16,548 nucleotides of DNA from JAAYZK01 sp964535025 (GTDB lineage: Bacteria > Planctomycetota > Phycisphaerae > SM23-33 > FEN-1343), in assembly GCA_964535025.1 (NCBI GenBank), contig CAZHRW010000223.1:1-16548 (forward strand). The letters are read 5' to 3'. The position numbers were made by a program, and so were the translations under genes. The notes under the pieces are model-generated. The model made no database searches, was not told the origin of the DNA, and worked only from the letters and a program-made list of their open reading frames with translations. This document shows positions 1 to 7,341 of the stretch, in pieces (position 1 is the first letter of the stretch; each line of letters begins with the position of its first letter).

Positions 1-76
1 CGGGCGAAAGCTCAGGGTCGATCAGGTACACGGTGCCGTACGGGATACGACCGAGGGTCAGGGTGGTGGCCGGCAT
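1..76 (-). CDS. Unidentified protein, 5' end only (N-terminal 25 residues)
   Basis: The reverse strand has an ATG at 74-76 preceded by a good ribosome binding site (AGAAAGG about 6 bases upstream). It opens a frame that runs off the left edge without a stop. The 25 visible residues begin MPATTLTLGRIPYGTVYL and continue to IDPELSP. There is no signal peptide or recognisable motif, so I cannot assign a function. The start lies 31 bases after the manA stop on the same strand, so it is very probably the third gene of the leftward operon with the flavin oxidoreductase and manA. A sugar-related role is only a guess from that position. Confidence 0.6.
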   Translation of the reverse strand, partial: MPATTLTLGRIPYGTVYLIDPELSP

Positions 77-99
77 AGAAACCTTTCTCTAGTTTCGAC

Positions 100-111
100 T
101 TGAGATCTCAA
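100..111. repeat. 12-bp perfect palindrome across the manA stop codon
   Basis: TTGAGATCTCAA is a perfect palindrome between manA and the next gene of the leftward operon. It includes the manA stop codon (108-110). It has no U tract, so it is not a classical terminator. It could be a protein-binding site or chance. Confidence 0.4.
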
Positions 112-1196
112 ATCCCTTTGGGCGGCAGACAGCGGGTGACGGTCAGACGCCCCTGAAGCCTAGCCGTCTCCACTGCGGCCGGCAAGAAGACCCGCGAGAA
201 GGGCCGCAGATCGAGCGCATTGCCGTCGGCGACGAGACGACCTGTGCCGTCCAGGACGATCAGGATGGAAAAACGGTTGTCCATCTCGAGCGGGCAGGGC
301 GCCTCGCCCGTCGTTTCGATTCGCCGCAGTTCCAGCCTGTCGGTCCGGTCGGCGCCGAGCAGGACGGTTTCGCTCCCGCCGGGCGCGTTGCCCAGCCGGC
401 GGGGGCGGGGGCCGAAGCGGCGGTGCACGTCGGCGGCCGAGTACGCCGTGTAGTCGAACAGGTCCATCACCGCCTCGAGGCCCAGGCCCATCGTCTGGGC
501 GATCTCGTCGCTGGTCAGTCCGCCGTGAGCGAACTCGCAGCGGACGACGTAGTCGGTCGGCTCCTGCACCTCGACCATCAGCAGCCCCGGTCCGATCGCG
601 TGGGGCACGCCGCCGGCGACCAGCAGGACGTCCCCGGGTTTCACCGGTACGCGATCGAAACACGCCAGCATCGCGTCGGTGTCCTGTTCGCGGACGATTC
701 GCTTCCACTGCGCCGGCGTCGGCGGGCGCTGGAAGCCGAAGTACACCCAGGCCTCCGGTTGGCGGGTCGCGAGGACATACCACGCCTCCGTCTTGCCGTT
801 GGGGCTGTCGAGGTGCTCGCGGGCCCACGCCGCCGAGGGGTGGGCCTGGATCTGCAGCCGCATCGACGAATCCAGCAGTTTCACCAGCAGTTGCGGCTGC
901 GGCCCGTACGTGGAGACGTGAGCGTCGCCCATCGCTTCCACGGGCTGTTCGGTGTAGACCCGTTCCATCGAGAGGACCTGCCCGTCGCAAGTGCGCGCCG
1001 TGCCGATTCCCTCGACGAGGTGCTCGCGCCCGGGGTTGATCGCCCGCGTCATCGAGCCGACCCAATCCTCGGGGAAATACCCGTCAGCCGGCTCGGCCTC
1101 GCCGGCCAGGCGGTCCAGGACCGCGCCGCCCTTCCACGACCGCCAGACGCGGTTGGGCTCCAGGGCGAACGGCTGGTGGTAGTTCAGGCCGCTCAT
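108..1196 (-). CDS. manA: Mannose-6-phosphate isomerase, class I (cupin fold)
   Basis: This 362-residue protein should interconvert mannose 6-phosphate and fructose 6-phosphate in the cytoplasm, feeding mannose into glycolysis or supplying GDP-sugar synthesis. Family zinc-site elements are visible in order: QIQAHP (H119), GKTEAW (E137) and GGVPHAIG (H199). The C-terminal third (about 270-362) looks like the second cupin lobe. The length suits the shorter Bacillus-like class I enzymes. The frame is open a further 68 codons upstream, but that stretch is arginine-rich shadow of the neighbouring gene. I chose the ATG at 1196 because it overlaps the upstream gene's stop as ATGA and has GAGGAG 11 bases ahead. 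The overlap implies translational coupling with the flavin oxidoreductase. All the key metal ligands appear to be present. Confidence 0.9.
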   Translation of the reverse strand: MSGLNYHQPFALEPNRVWRSWKGGAVLDRLAGEAEPADGYFPEDWVGSMTRAINPGREHLVEGIGTARTCDGQVLSMERVYTEQPVEAMGDAHVSTYGPQPQLLVKLLDSSMRLQIQAHPSAAWAREHLDSPNGKTEAWYVLATRQPEAWVYFGFQRPPTPAQWKRIVREQDTDAMLACFDRVPVKPGDVLLVAGGVPHAIGPGLLMVEVQEPTDYVVRCEFAHGGLTSDEIAQTMGLGLEAVMDLFDYTAYSAADVHRRFGPRPRRLGNAPGGSETVLLGADRTDRLELRRIETTGEAPCPLEMDNRFSILIVLDGTGRLVADGNALDLRPFSRVFLPAAVETARLQGRLTVTRCLPPKGI

Positions 1197-2179
1197 GATC
1201 GATCCGGCTCCTCGACCGCCGCGAGGACCTCGTCGGTGTGCCAGACGGCACAGGTGACGGCCTTGCGCTGACGGAGGTGCCCGTGGCACTGGGTATTGCA
1301 CTTTGTGCAGCGGTTGATTTCGTCCTCGCGCCCGTCGCGAACCTTGGCGGGCCATTGGGCGTCGGCAATCATCTGGCGCCCGACCGCCACAAGATCGCAT
1401 CGCCCCGCCGCGAGGGCCTCCTCGGCGGCCGCCGGGTCCTCCATCTTGCCGACCGCGATCACCGGCACGGGCAGCGCCTCGGCGAACGGCTTGGCGCGGT
1501 CGGCGGGGACCTGGTCGGTCGCCGGGGAGATGTCCAGGACGTCCACGCCGGCCTCCACGAGATCCTCGGCGAAGGCGAGACTGTCGTCGAGCCCGTACCC
1601 CTCGCCGACCGGCGTGTGGCGGTAGAGGATCAGCAGGCGCTGCTCGACCGCCTCGCGGACCCTGCGGACGATCGCCAGGGCGAACTGCCGGCGGGCCTCG
1701 GCCGAGCCGCCGTACCGGTCGCTTCGCTTGTTCTTATCAGGCATGAAGAACTGGCTGATCAGGTACCCATGGGCCCCGTGCGGCTCGACGGCGTCAAACC
1801 CCGCTTCCAGGCAGATCCGTGCCGCGAGGCCGAATTGCTCGACGATCGCATCGACCTCGGCGGTGCTTAATGCGTTCAGGTCGGCGCTCTGGCCGAACAG
1901 GATCGGGAACAATTGGATCGCCGCGGCCCCGCCGTGGGCGTGCAGCACGTCCACGAGCGGCTTGAGCGTCTCGCCCGTCAGCTCCTTGCCGAAGCGGGGC
2001 ACGCCGGTTGCCTCGACGATGATCATCCCCGCCCCGCCCCGCGCGAGCCGTCGATACCACGCCAGCCCCTCGGCCGAGAGGATCGGCCGGCACTGCACCA
2101 TCGGCGGCACGACCGCTCGGTTGGGCAGTTCGACCGTTCGCAGCCGCAACGGCGAGAACAGGTGCTTGTACGTTGTCAT
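1193..2179 (-). CDS. NADH:flavin oxidoreductase / old yellow enzyme-like protein with C-terminal iron-sulfur cysteine motif
   Basis: This 328-residue FMN-type TIM barrel belongs to the old yellow enzyme group, which reduces activated double bonds or acts as a flavin oxidoreductase. Visible signatures are an N-terminal FSPLRL/LPNR stretch (8-21) and EPHGAHGYLISQFF (132-145), followed by NKRSDRYGGS. Cysteines 291, 294, 298 and 310 form CX2CX3CX11C, the spacing I associate with the [4Fe-4S] site of 2,4-dienoyl-CoA reductase and trimethylamine dehydrogenase. Those relatives continue into an FAD/NAD(P)H domain, but this protein ends 18 residues after the last cysteine. It would therefore need a partner to deliver electrons. 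The usual QLxHxG histidine is absent (IQLFPILFG). The start at 2179 has GGAGGT 8-9 bases upstream. The gene leads the manA operon. The substrate is unknown. Confidence 0.85.
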   Translation of the reverse strand: MTTYKHLFSPLRLRTVELPNRAVVPPMVQCRPILSAEGLAWYRRLARGGAGMIIVEATGVPRFGKELTGETLKPLVDVLHAHGGAAAIQLFPILFGQSADLNALSTAEVDAIVEQFGLAARICLEAGFDAVEPHGAHGYLISQFFMPDKNKRSDRYGGSAEARRQFALAIVRRVREAVEQRLLILYRHTPVGEGYGLDDSLAFAEDLVEAGVDVLDISPATDQVPADRAKPFAEALPVPVIAVGKMEDPAAAEEALAAGRCDLVAVGRQMIADAQWPAKVRDGREDEINRCTKCNTQCHGHLRQRKAVTCAVWHTDEVLAAVEEPDRS

Positions 2180-2193
2180 GATCCCGGACCTCC

Positions 2194-2412
2194 GTGGCGG
2201 CCTACCGTACGACCGATCCCCGCCGGCGTCAACGGCGTTGGGTGGTGGGAATGGCGGTGTTCGCCAGCGCGATCGGGCCGTGGTTGTTCGGGTGGACCCT
2301 GGCGACGGCCGGGGCGTACACCCTTATCGGCTGGACGTGCCTGGCGATGCTGGCCGTCTTCCTGTGCGGGGCCTGGTGGGCCGAGAGCCCTCAGCGCCGC
2401 TACGCGCGGTGA
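2194..2412 (+). CDS. Small two-helix membrane protein, hypothetical
   Basis: This frame of 72 residues fills the gap between two divergent operons. Codon third positions are almost all G or C from 2251 to the stop, as in the neighbouring genes. The product has an arginine-rich start (RRRQRRW), a first hydrophobic helix (about residues 16-37), a short turn, a second helix (about 39-62) and a basic C-terminus, a layout that puts both ends in the cytoplasm. The start is uncertain. GTG at 2194 keeps the basic N-terminus but lacks a Shine-Dalgarno and lies within the opposing promoter. ATG at 2251 would give 53 residues behind a G-rich stretch. I do not recognise a family. It could still be fortuitous. 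Confidence 0.5.
   Translation: MAAYRTTDPRRRQRRWVVGMAVFASAIGPWLFGWTLATAGAYTLIGWTCLAMLAVFLCGAWWAESPQRRYAR
2204..2232 (-). promoter_or_regulatory. Probable sigma70 promoter for the flavin oxidoreductase-manA operon
   Basis: On the reverse strand TTGACG (2227-2232) is followed after 17 bases by TACGGT (2204-2209). Transcription would begin near 2197, giving a short leader before the ATG at 2179. The -35 and spacing are good; the -10 is moderate. Confidence 0.5.
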
Positions 2413-2420
2413 TGCGGCCT

Positions 2421-2448
2421 TTCGCCCGGCGCCGCAGCGTGCTATACT
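2421..2448 (+). promoter_or_regulatory. Extended -10 promoter for the DUF2264-transporter operon
   Basis: TGCTATACT at 2440-2448 is a near-consensus extended -10 element (TGn plus TATACT at 2443-2448). A weak -35-like TTCGCC lies at 2421-2426. Predicted transcription starts near 2455, about 37 bases before the ATG at 2492. Confidence 0.65.
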
Positions 2449-2491
2449 CACGACCCTTGGCCCACGGTTGTCTCGGACGGCAGGAACCTCC

Positions 2492-4399
2492 ATGACCATG
2501 CGTACCACAACAACCCTGTCGGCGCCGGCCGATCACGCTGCGGCGCCCTACACCGGCTACACGCGGGACCACTGGCTCGAGATCCTCACCCGCCTGGCCC
2601 GCGGCGTGCTGGGCCACGTCGACCTCGACACGGGAATCCCGACATTGCCCGGCGATCCGGCCGAGACGGCCCTGCCGGCGCAACTGGTCAACCCCGGCGG
2701 ACCCTTCGAGGCGCTCGATCGGACCATGATGATCATGGCGCTCACCATGGCCGTCACCGGCGAGACCACGCTCGACGGGGTCGACATCGCCGGACTGTAC
2801 CGCCGCGGGATCGCCACGAACCTCCAGACCGTCCGCCGTACGACCACCGGACGTCGTCGCCGCTTTATCGGCACCGGCGGGACGCTGTCGATGCTCATCG
2901 CCGGCGAGCACCTCTACGAGCCGCTCGACGAGGCCACCAAGCAGGGCGTGAACGAGGAACTCGAACGGTTCACCCGTCGCCGCTGCAACGAGAGCAACCT
3001 GCTGCTGTTCTCCATGATGCCCGCGCCGCTGCTCGACCGCCTCGGCGTCGACTACGACCGCGGGCTGCTCGATGGATACTTCGACCGCATCCTCAGCATG
3101 TATCGCGGCGACGGGTGGTTCATCGACGGGTGGAACCGCCAGTTCGATCACTACAACTACTGGGGCTTCCAGTTCTACCTCCACGCCCTGATGGTGTTCG
3201 ACCAGCGCTGGCGCGACCGCTACGCCGAGCGCGTCCGCGAGATCACGCGCGCCCACGAGGCCACCGTCCCGTACTGGTACGGCCGCGACGGCGGGCCCGT
3301 GCCCAAGGGACGCTCGCTGAACTACCGCTTCGCGACGCTGTCGGGGCTGGCGATGGCCCAGCTATCGGGCCTGAACGCCATGGCGCCGGGCCAGGCGCGG
3401 CGGATCGCGTCGGGCTGCCTGAGGTACTTCTGGGAGCACGGCTGCCAGAATGACCGGGGGCTGCTGTCGATCGGGTTCCGCGACTCGAATGCGGCGGTCG
3501 GCGAGGACTACACCGACACCGGCGCGCCCTACTGGGCCGCGACGGGCCTGATGGCGCTGTTGCTGCCTGCCGACCATCCGTTTTGGACCGAGCCCGAACA
3601 GCCCATCCCCGCCGACACGCCCGGCGTGAAGCGCTGCGCGGTCCGCGGGGCGCAGATGGTGCTCAAGGCCGACGGCGACCGCGGCGAGGCCCGCGCGATC
3701 GTCGCCGGCGAGCCGTTCCTGCACCGGACGGTCTGGCAGGCCGGCACGAAATTCTACCGACATGCGTTCAGTTCCTCGCTGGGCTGTGCCCTGGCCGGCG
3801 ATCGGGGGCCGGAGCTGTCGGCCGGGCGAACGGGCCTGTCGGCCGACGGACGGCGGTGGGCCTACCGGACCTGGCCCCGTGTCATCGCCCTCGACAGCCA
3901 GCGCGCCCGCCACGAATGGGATGCCTGGACGGCCCTGGAGGGGCTGACCGGCACCGTCGTCACCGAGACGCTGATCGGCGATCGCGGAGAGGTCCACGTC
4001 TTCTGGCACACCGACCCCCGGCCGCGCTACCTTCGCCTGGGCGGCTACGCGATCCAACTGAGCCACGAGGAAGACGCCCCCGACGAGACGACGGCCGATG
4101 GGGCGACCCTCGTTCGCGGCGAGCGGATGGAATCGATCCTCCAGCCCCTTGCCGGCGGCCCAGCCGGGACGGTGACGGTCGAACGCCTGCGGCCGCGCGA
4201 GGGCTTCCGCCACGCCCACCTGTTCGGCGGCTGGGCGGCCTGGCCGGTGTGGACGAGCGACGCGCCCGTCGACGCGGGCGTGAAGGTCGCCATTTACGTC
4301 GACGCCGCCCGTCGCGGCGACGGGCCCGGCGTCGGCCGCTGCTGGTTGACGACGGCCGACGCGTCGCTGCGCGATGTGCTCGCCGAAGCGGGGCCGTGA
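2492..4399 (+). CDS. DUF2264 domain protein, probable glycosidase-like enzyme
   Basis: This 635-residue protein matches the DUF2264 family by overall plan. The N-terminal part (about 20-400) is helical and aromatic-rich, of the alpha/alpha-toroid type, with HYNYWGFQFYLHAL around residues 220-233. A DTGAPYWAATGLMAL segment follows near 340, and the C-terminal region (about 400-635) is rich in beta strands. I recall, without being able to check, that some DUF2264 proteins are classed as GH154 with beta-glucuronidase activity, so an exo-acting uronidase is a reasonable guess. No signal peptide is visible, so it should be cytoplasmic. The ATG at 2492 has CAGGAA seven bases upstream and follows the promoter at 2443; an in-frame ATG six bases later is the alternative. 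Its stop overlaps the start of the transporter gene, so the two are probably translated together. Confidence 0.75.
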   Translation: MTMRTTTTLSAPADHAAAPYTGYTRDHWLEILTRLARGVLGHVDLDTGIPTLPGDPAETALPAQLVNPGGPFEALDRTMMIMALTMAVTGETTLDGVDIAGLYRRGIATNLQTVRRTTTGRRRRFIGTGGTLSMLIAGEHLYEPLDEATKQGVNEELERFTRRRCNESNLLLFSMMPAPLLDRLGVDYDRGLLDGYFDRILSMYRGDGWFIDGWNRQFDHYNYWGFQFYLHALMVFDQRWRDRYAERVREITRAHEATVPYWYGRDGGPVPKGRSLNYRFATLSGLAMAQLSGLNAMAPGQARRIASGCLRYFWEHGCQNDRGLLSIGFRDSNAAVGEDYTDTGAPYWAATGLMALLLPADHPFWTEPEQPIPADTPGVKRCAVRGAQMVLKADGDRGEARAIVAGEPFLHRTVWQAGTKFYRHAFSSSLGCALAGDRGPELSAGRTGLSADGRRWAYRTWPRVIALDSQRARHEWDAWTALEGLTGTVVTETLIGDRGEVHVFWHTDPRPRYLRLGGYAIQLSHEEDAPDETTADGATLVRGERMESILQPLAGGPAGTVTVERLRPREGFRHAHLFGGWAAWPVWTSDAPVDAGVKVAIYVDAARRGDGPGVGRCWLTTADASLRDVLAEAGP

Positions 4400-5706
4400 T
4401 GGGCGGGCGATCGAACCATGCCCACTACTGGCGGTTCTTCTGGCCGCTGTCGCTGACGGGGCTGGCGATCGTGATGGCGCGGCAGTTCCAGAACGGCGCG
4501 GTCGGCCGGTTCGCCGATGCCACCGAGCAGTTGGCGACCGTGGCGTACGCCTGGAGCGTGTTCCACCTTTTCAACGCGATGCTCGCGTTCCTCCCGCAGA
4601 CGGTCAACGTCTACGCCCGGTCGCGACGGTCGCGCCGTCTGTGCCTGCGGTTTACGCTGGCGGTGGGGGCGGTGCTGACGTTGCCGGTGGCGGCGCTGGC
4701 GTTCACCCCGATCGGTCCGGCGGTGGTCGGCCGCGCCTTCGCCGTCGACGAGAGGACGTTGGCCGCCATCGTGGGCTACCTGCGTTATCTCACGCCGCTG
4801 ATCCTCATCGCCGCCTTGCGGCAGTACGCCTTCGGCCTGCTGATCCAGGGCCGGCAGACGGGGGTGGTGACGGTGCTGCACGTGACGGTTCTGGTGACGC
4901 AACTGGCCCTGCTGGTCACCGGCTTTTACGTCGGTTGGACCGCGGTGAACACCGTCGCGATCGCCCAACTGGCCTCGGGGTTCACCTCGGCGGTCCTGGG
5001 GCTGCTTCTGGTGGCGCGGGTTCGCCGCTCGCCCGTGGCGGACGCCGGCGTCGACACGACGTGGTCGGCGGTGCTGGGGTTCTACTGGCCGGTGGCGATC
5101 ACCGGGATGATGTTCTCGCTGAGCCGCCCGGTGATCTATTCGTTTGCCGGGCGGGTGGCCGAAGGCGTCGCCGTGGTGGCGGCGCTGCGGGTGGCCAGCG
5201 ACCTGGCGATGGTGTTCCAGTCGTCGGTCAATCAGTCCCGTCACCTGTTCGTCACGTTCGGCCGCTCGCACCTGCGCGACCTGGGGCGCTTCATGGTGAA
5301 GGTGTGGGCGGGCGTAACGGCGTTGATGCTGCTGGTGGTGGCCACGCCGGTCAGCAATCTGGTGTTCCGCGATGCGCTGGGCCTGGAGGCCCACGTCGTC
5401 CCTCTCGCCCGGCAGACGGCCGGCGTGCTGTGCCTGCTGCCGCTGCTGGTGACGGTCCGCAACTGGTTCCACGGCATGGCGATGACCGGCAAATCCACGC
5501 TGTCGATGGCCGCCGGGGCCGCCAGCCGCACCGGACTGGTCTACCTGCTGGGCTGGTCGCTCTTTAACGCCGGGTGGCTCACTCACGTCACCGGCGCCGC
5601 CATTCTCGTCGGCGGCTTCGCCATCGAGATCATCGTCGCTATGACGACGCTTCGGCTGCAGGGGCGTCTGCACACCGCGGTGGGCCCCGAGGACGTCGAA
5701 GGGTGA
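4399..5706 (+). CDS. MOP-superfamily membrane transporter resembling ANKH (progressive ankylosis protein)
   Basis: This 435-residue protein is strongly hydrophobic, with roughly 12 predicted membrane helices in two homologous halves. The start of each half is recognisable as FFWPLSLTG (13-21) and FYWPVAITG (228-236). Compared from memory with vertebrate ANKH, the shared points are an N-terminal HYW...PL, FWWPLA...SRP against FYWPVA...SRP (R243-P244), and PVTVR against LVTVR (351-354). MOP-superfamily members export or flip drugs, lipid-linked sugars or, for ANKH, phosphate compounds such as ATP, citrate or pyrophosphate. The substrate here is unknown. The ATG overlaps the upstream stop as TGATG, which implies translational coupling to the DUF2264 gene. 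The frame is open far upstream, but that part is shadow of the DUF2264 gene. A MATE or flippase annotation is the main alternative. Confidence 0.75.
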   Translation: MGGRSNHAHYWRFFWPLSLTGLAIVMARQFQNGAVGRFADATEQLATVAYAWSVFHLFNAMLAFLPQTVNVYARSRRSRRLCLRFTLAVGAVLTLPVAALAFTPIGPAVVGRAFAVDERTLAAIVGYLRYLTPLILIAALRQYAFGLLIQGRQTGVVTVLHVTVLVTQLALLVTGFYVGWTAVNTVAIAQLASGFTSAVLGLLLVARVRRSPVADAGVDTTWSAVLGFYWPVAITGMMFSLSRPVIYSFAGRVAEGVAVVAALRVASDLAMVFQSSVNQSRHLFVTFGRSHLRDLGRFMVKVWAGVTALMLLVVATPVSNLVFRDALGLEAHVVPLARQTAGVLCLLPLLVTVRNWFHGMAMTGKSTLSMAAGAASRTGLVYLLGWSLFNAGWLTHVTGAAILVGGFAIEIIVAMTTLRLQGRLHTAVGPEDVEG

Positions 5707-5709
5707 GCA

Positions 5710-5739
5710 TTGACGCCTCCCCTGTCAGGGGGCTATGCT
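5710..5739 (+). promoter_or_regulatory. Sigma70 promoter for the SDR/epimerase gene
   Basis: TTGACG (5710-5715) is followed after 18 bases by TATGCT (5734-5739). It starts four bases after the transporter's stop and would initiate near 5746. The spacer contains a small hairpin, CCCCT (5719-5723) and AGGGG (5727-5731), with no T tract. Confidence 0.65.
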
Positions 5740-5802
5740 GATTCGGCCGTGCTTCGTCATGCACAGCGGTGTTCGATTGAACCAGATGCAAAGGACCGAC
5801 CC

Positions 5803-6540
5803 ATGAAGACGTTGGTGACCGGAGCGGCGGGGTATCTCGGGCGGGGGCTGATCGTGCCGTTCGAGGGTGCCCACGAGCTGCGCCTGATGGACGTGGTCGA
5901 CTTCGAGAGTCCCCACGAGGTGCTCGTCGGCTCCGTGGCCGACCTGGACACCTGTCGCGAGGCCGTCAAAGGCTGCGACGCGGTGGTCATCGCCCACATG
6001 GCCTCGCGGGGCAACAACGCCTACGCGACGCCGGAGATCCCCTTCGACGTGAACGTCAAGGGCACCGCCAACCTGTTTTTCGCCGCCGTCGAGGCCGGCA
6101 TCCGCAAGGTGGCGCTGATCAGTTCCATCGGCGCCGTCAGCCACCACCAGAAACAGGGCACCTTCCTGACCGCCGATCTGCCCCTGCACGGCGGCGGGAT
6201 CTACGGTTTGACGAAGATCTGCCAGGAGGTGATCGCCCGGCAGATGCACCTCGAGCACGGCGTCGCCGTGGCGGTCCTGCGGCCGGCGTACATTACCGAC
6301 GCCGACACCTGCAAGGACAAGTACGGCCGCGAGGCCCACGAGTGCAACTGGCAGTTCATCGATCGCCGCGACATCGGCCTGGCCGCCCGCCTGGCCCTGG
6401 AGCTTCCCGATCTCGGTTACGAGATCTTCTACACGCTCGGCACCCCCATGGCCGCCGACCACGCCGACATGACGGCGATCTACGAACGCCTGGGCTGGAA
6501 GCCCGAGCATCCGTTCGTGGACAAACTGAAAGCGACGTAG
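5803..6540 (+). CDS. NAD-dependent epimerase/dehydratase-type SDR, uronate dehydrogenase-like
   Basis: This 245-residue extended-type short-chain dehydrogenase has the Rossmann glycine motif TGAAGYLG at 6-13, an acidic residue after beta-2 (D30), serines 107-108, and the catalytic pair Y134 and K138 in YGLTK. It is shorter than typical sugar-nucleotide epimerases (over 300 residues) but close to uronate dehydrogenases, which oxidise galacturonate or glucuronate to aldarate lactones. The segment IYGLTKICQEVIAR resembles their YGxSK region. A uronate substrate would suit the nearby lyase and DUF2264 genes, but this remains inference. The ATG at 5803 has AAGGA about eight bases upstream, and the gene has its own promoter. 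It ends seven bases from the convergent isomerase gene. Confidence 0.8.
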   Translation: MKTLVTGAAGYLGRGLIVPFEGAHELRLMDVVDFESPHEVLVGSVADLDTCREAVKGCDAVVIAHMASRGNNAYATPEIPFDVNVKGTANLFFAAVEAGIRKVALISSIGAVSHHQKQGTFLTADLPLHGGGIYGLTKICQEVIARQMHLEHGVAVAVLRPAYITDADTCKDKYGREAHECNWQFIDRRDIGLAARLALELPDLGYEIFYTLGTPMAADHADMTAIYERLGWKPEHPFVDKLKAT

Positions 6541-6547
6541 CCGGCCG

Positions 6548-7324
6548 CTACGCTCTGCCCAGGGCCTCGGCGAGGTACGTCGCCGCGGCGGCGGCGAGGT
6601 CCCACGTCGCGCCGCCGAAGCAATACTCGACGCTGACCGAGCCGTCGTAGCCGGCGGCGAGGACCTCCTTGAAATAGGCCTTGTGGTCGAAGACGCCGTT
6701 GTCGAGCCAGGTGGCCTCGCCGTCGGCGGTCTGGTTCTTGAGGTGCATGTGGTCGATGACGTCGGCGAAGGCGCGGTAGCCCTCGATGCCGCCGAACGTG
6801 CCGCCCTCGGGGTGGATGAGCAGCTTGAGGTTGGGCGCGTCGACGGCCTCGAGCAGCCGTCGGGTGCTTTCGGGGGTGTCGGCGAGCGTCTTTTCGTGCG
6901 TCTCCAGGACGAACGTCAGCTCCGGCGCGGGGGCCATAATGGCCTTGAGGCCGGTGATGCAGGCGTCCCACTCGGCCTCGCCGGCGACGTCCGAGCCGAT
7001 CCCCGTGGGGCCGACGTCGGTGAAGGTGCGGATCTTCGTGGCCCCGAGGATCCTCGCCGCGTTGACGACCGCCGCGGCCCGCTCGATCGAGGCGTCGTAC
7101 TCGTCACGCCCGCGGGTGAAGCACAGGTACGGCGAGATCACCAGCGTCGGCAGGCCCAGCTCGTCGGTCAGGTCCCGCAGGCGCTTCAACGCGTCGTCGG
7201 ACATGCCCTCCAGGTGCCGCCAGAAGATCTCCGTCGCGTCGTAGCCCATCGGGTTCAGACGCCACAGGACCTCGCGAATGGGTTCATCGCGAAATGCAAG
7301 GGTGCAAAAGGCCATCGTGACCAT
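6548..7324 (-). CDS. Sugar phosphate isomerase/epimerase-like TIM-barrel protein (xylose isomerase-like / AP endonuclease 2 fold)
   Basis: This 258-residue protein has the fold shared by sugar-phosphate isomerases, hydroxypyruvate isomerase and inosose dehydratase. Visible elements are an N-terminal FCTLAFRDEP strand, FVLETHEKTL (a metal-binding Glu in the family), a DHMHLKN strand with a likely ligand histidine, and near the C-terminus GYDGSVSVEY with E233. The usual Asp in the strand after PNLKLL is replaced by IHPEGG, so one metal ligand may differ. It lacks a signal peptide, so it is cytoplasmic. The ATG at 7324 has AAGGA ten bases upstream; the next ATG, nine bases later, would be too far from it. 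It faces the SDR gene tail to tail. A role in converting a released sugar or keto-sugar is inferred; the substrate cannot be told. Confidence 0.8.
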   Translation of the reverse strand: MVTMAFCTLAFRDEPIREVLWRLNPMGYDATEIFWRHLEGMSDDALKRLRDLTDELGLPTLVISPYLCFTRGRDEYDASIERAAAVVNAARILGATKIRTFTDVGPTGIGSDVAGEAEWDACITGLKAIMAPAPELTFVLETHEKTLADTPESTRRLLEAVDAPNLKLLIHPEGGTFGGIEGYRAFADVIDHMHLKNQTADGEATWLDNGVFDHKAYFKEVLAAGYDGSVSVEYCFGGATWDLAAAAATYLAEALGRA

Positions 7325-7341
7325 GAATGTCGTTCCTTTCC

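Noticed and set aside
4294..5673. Long reverse-strand frame (459 codons) opposite the ANKH-like gene
   Set aside because: Its product is rich in His, Arg and Gln with no domain or membrane pattern; it is an antisense shadow produced by high GC content.
6538..6550. Inverted repeat TAGC-CGGCC-GCTA between the convergent SDR and isomerase genes
   Set aside because: The arms are simply the two facing stop codons with one flanking base each; the stem is too short and lacks T tracts, so it is not a convincing terminator.
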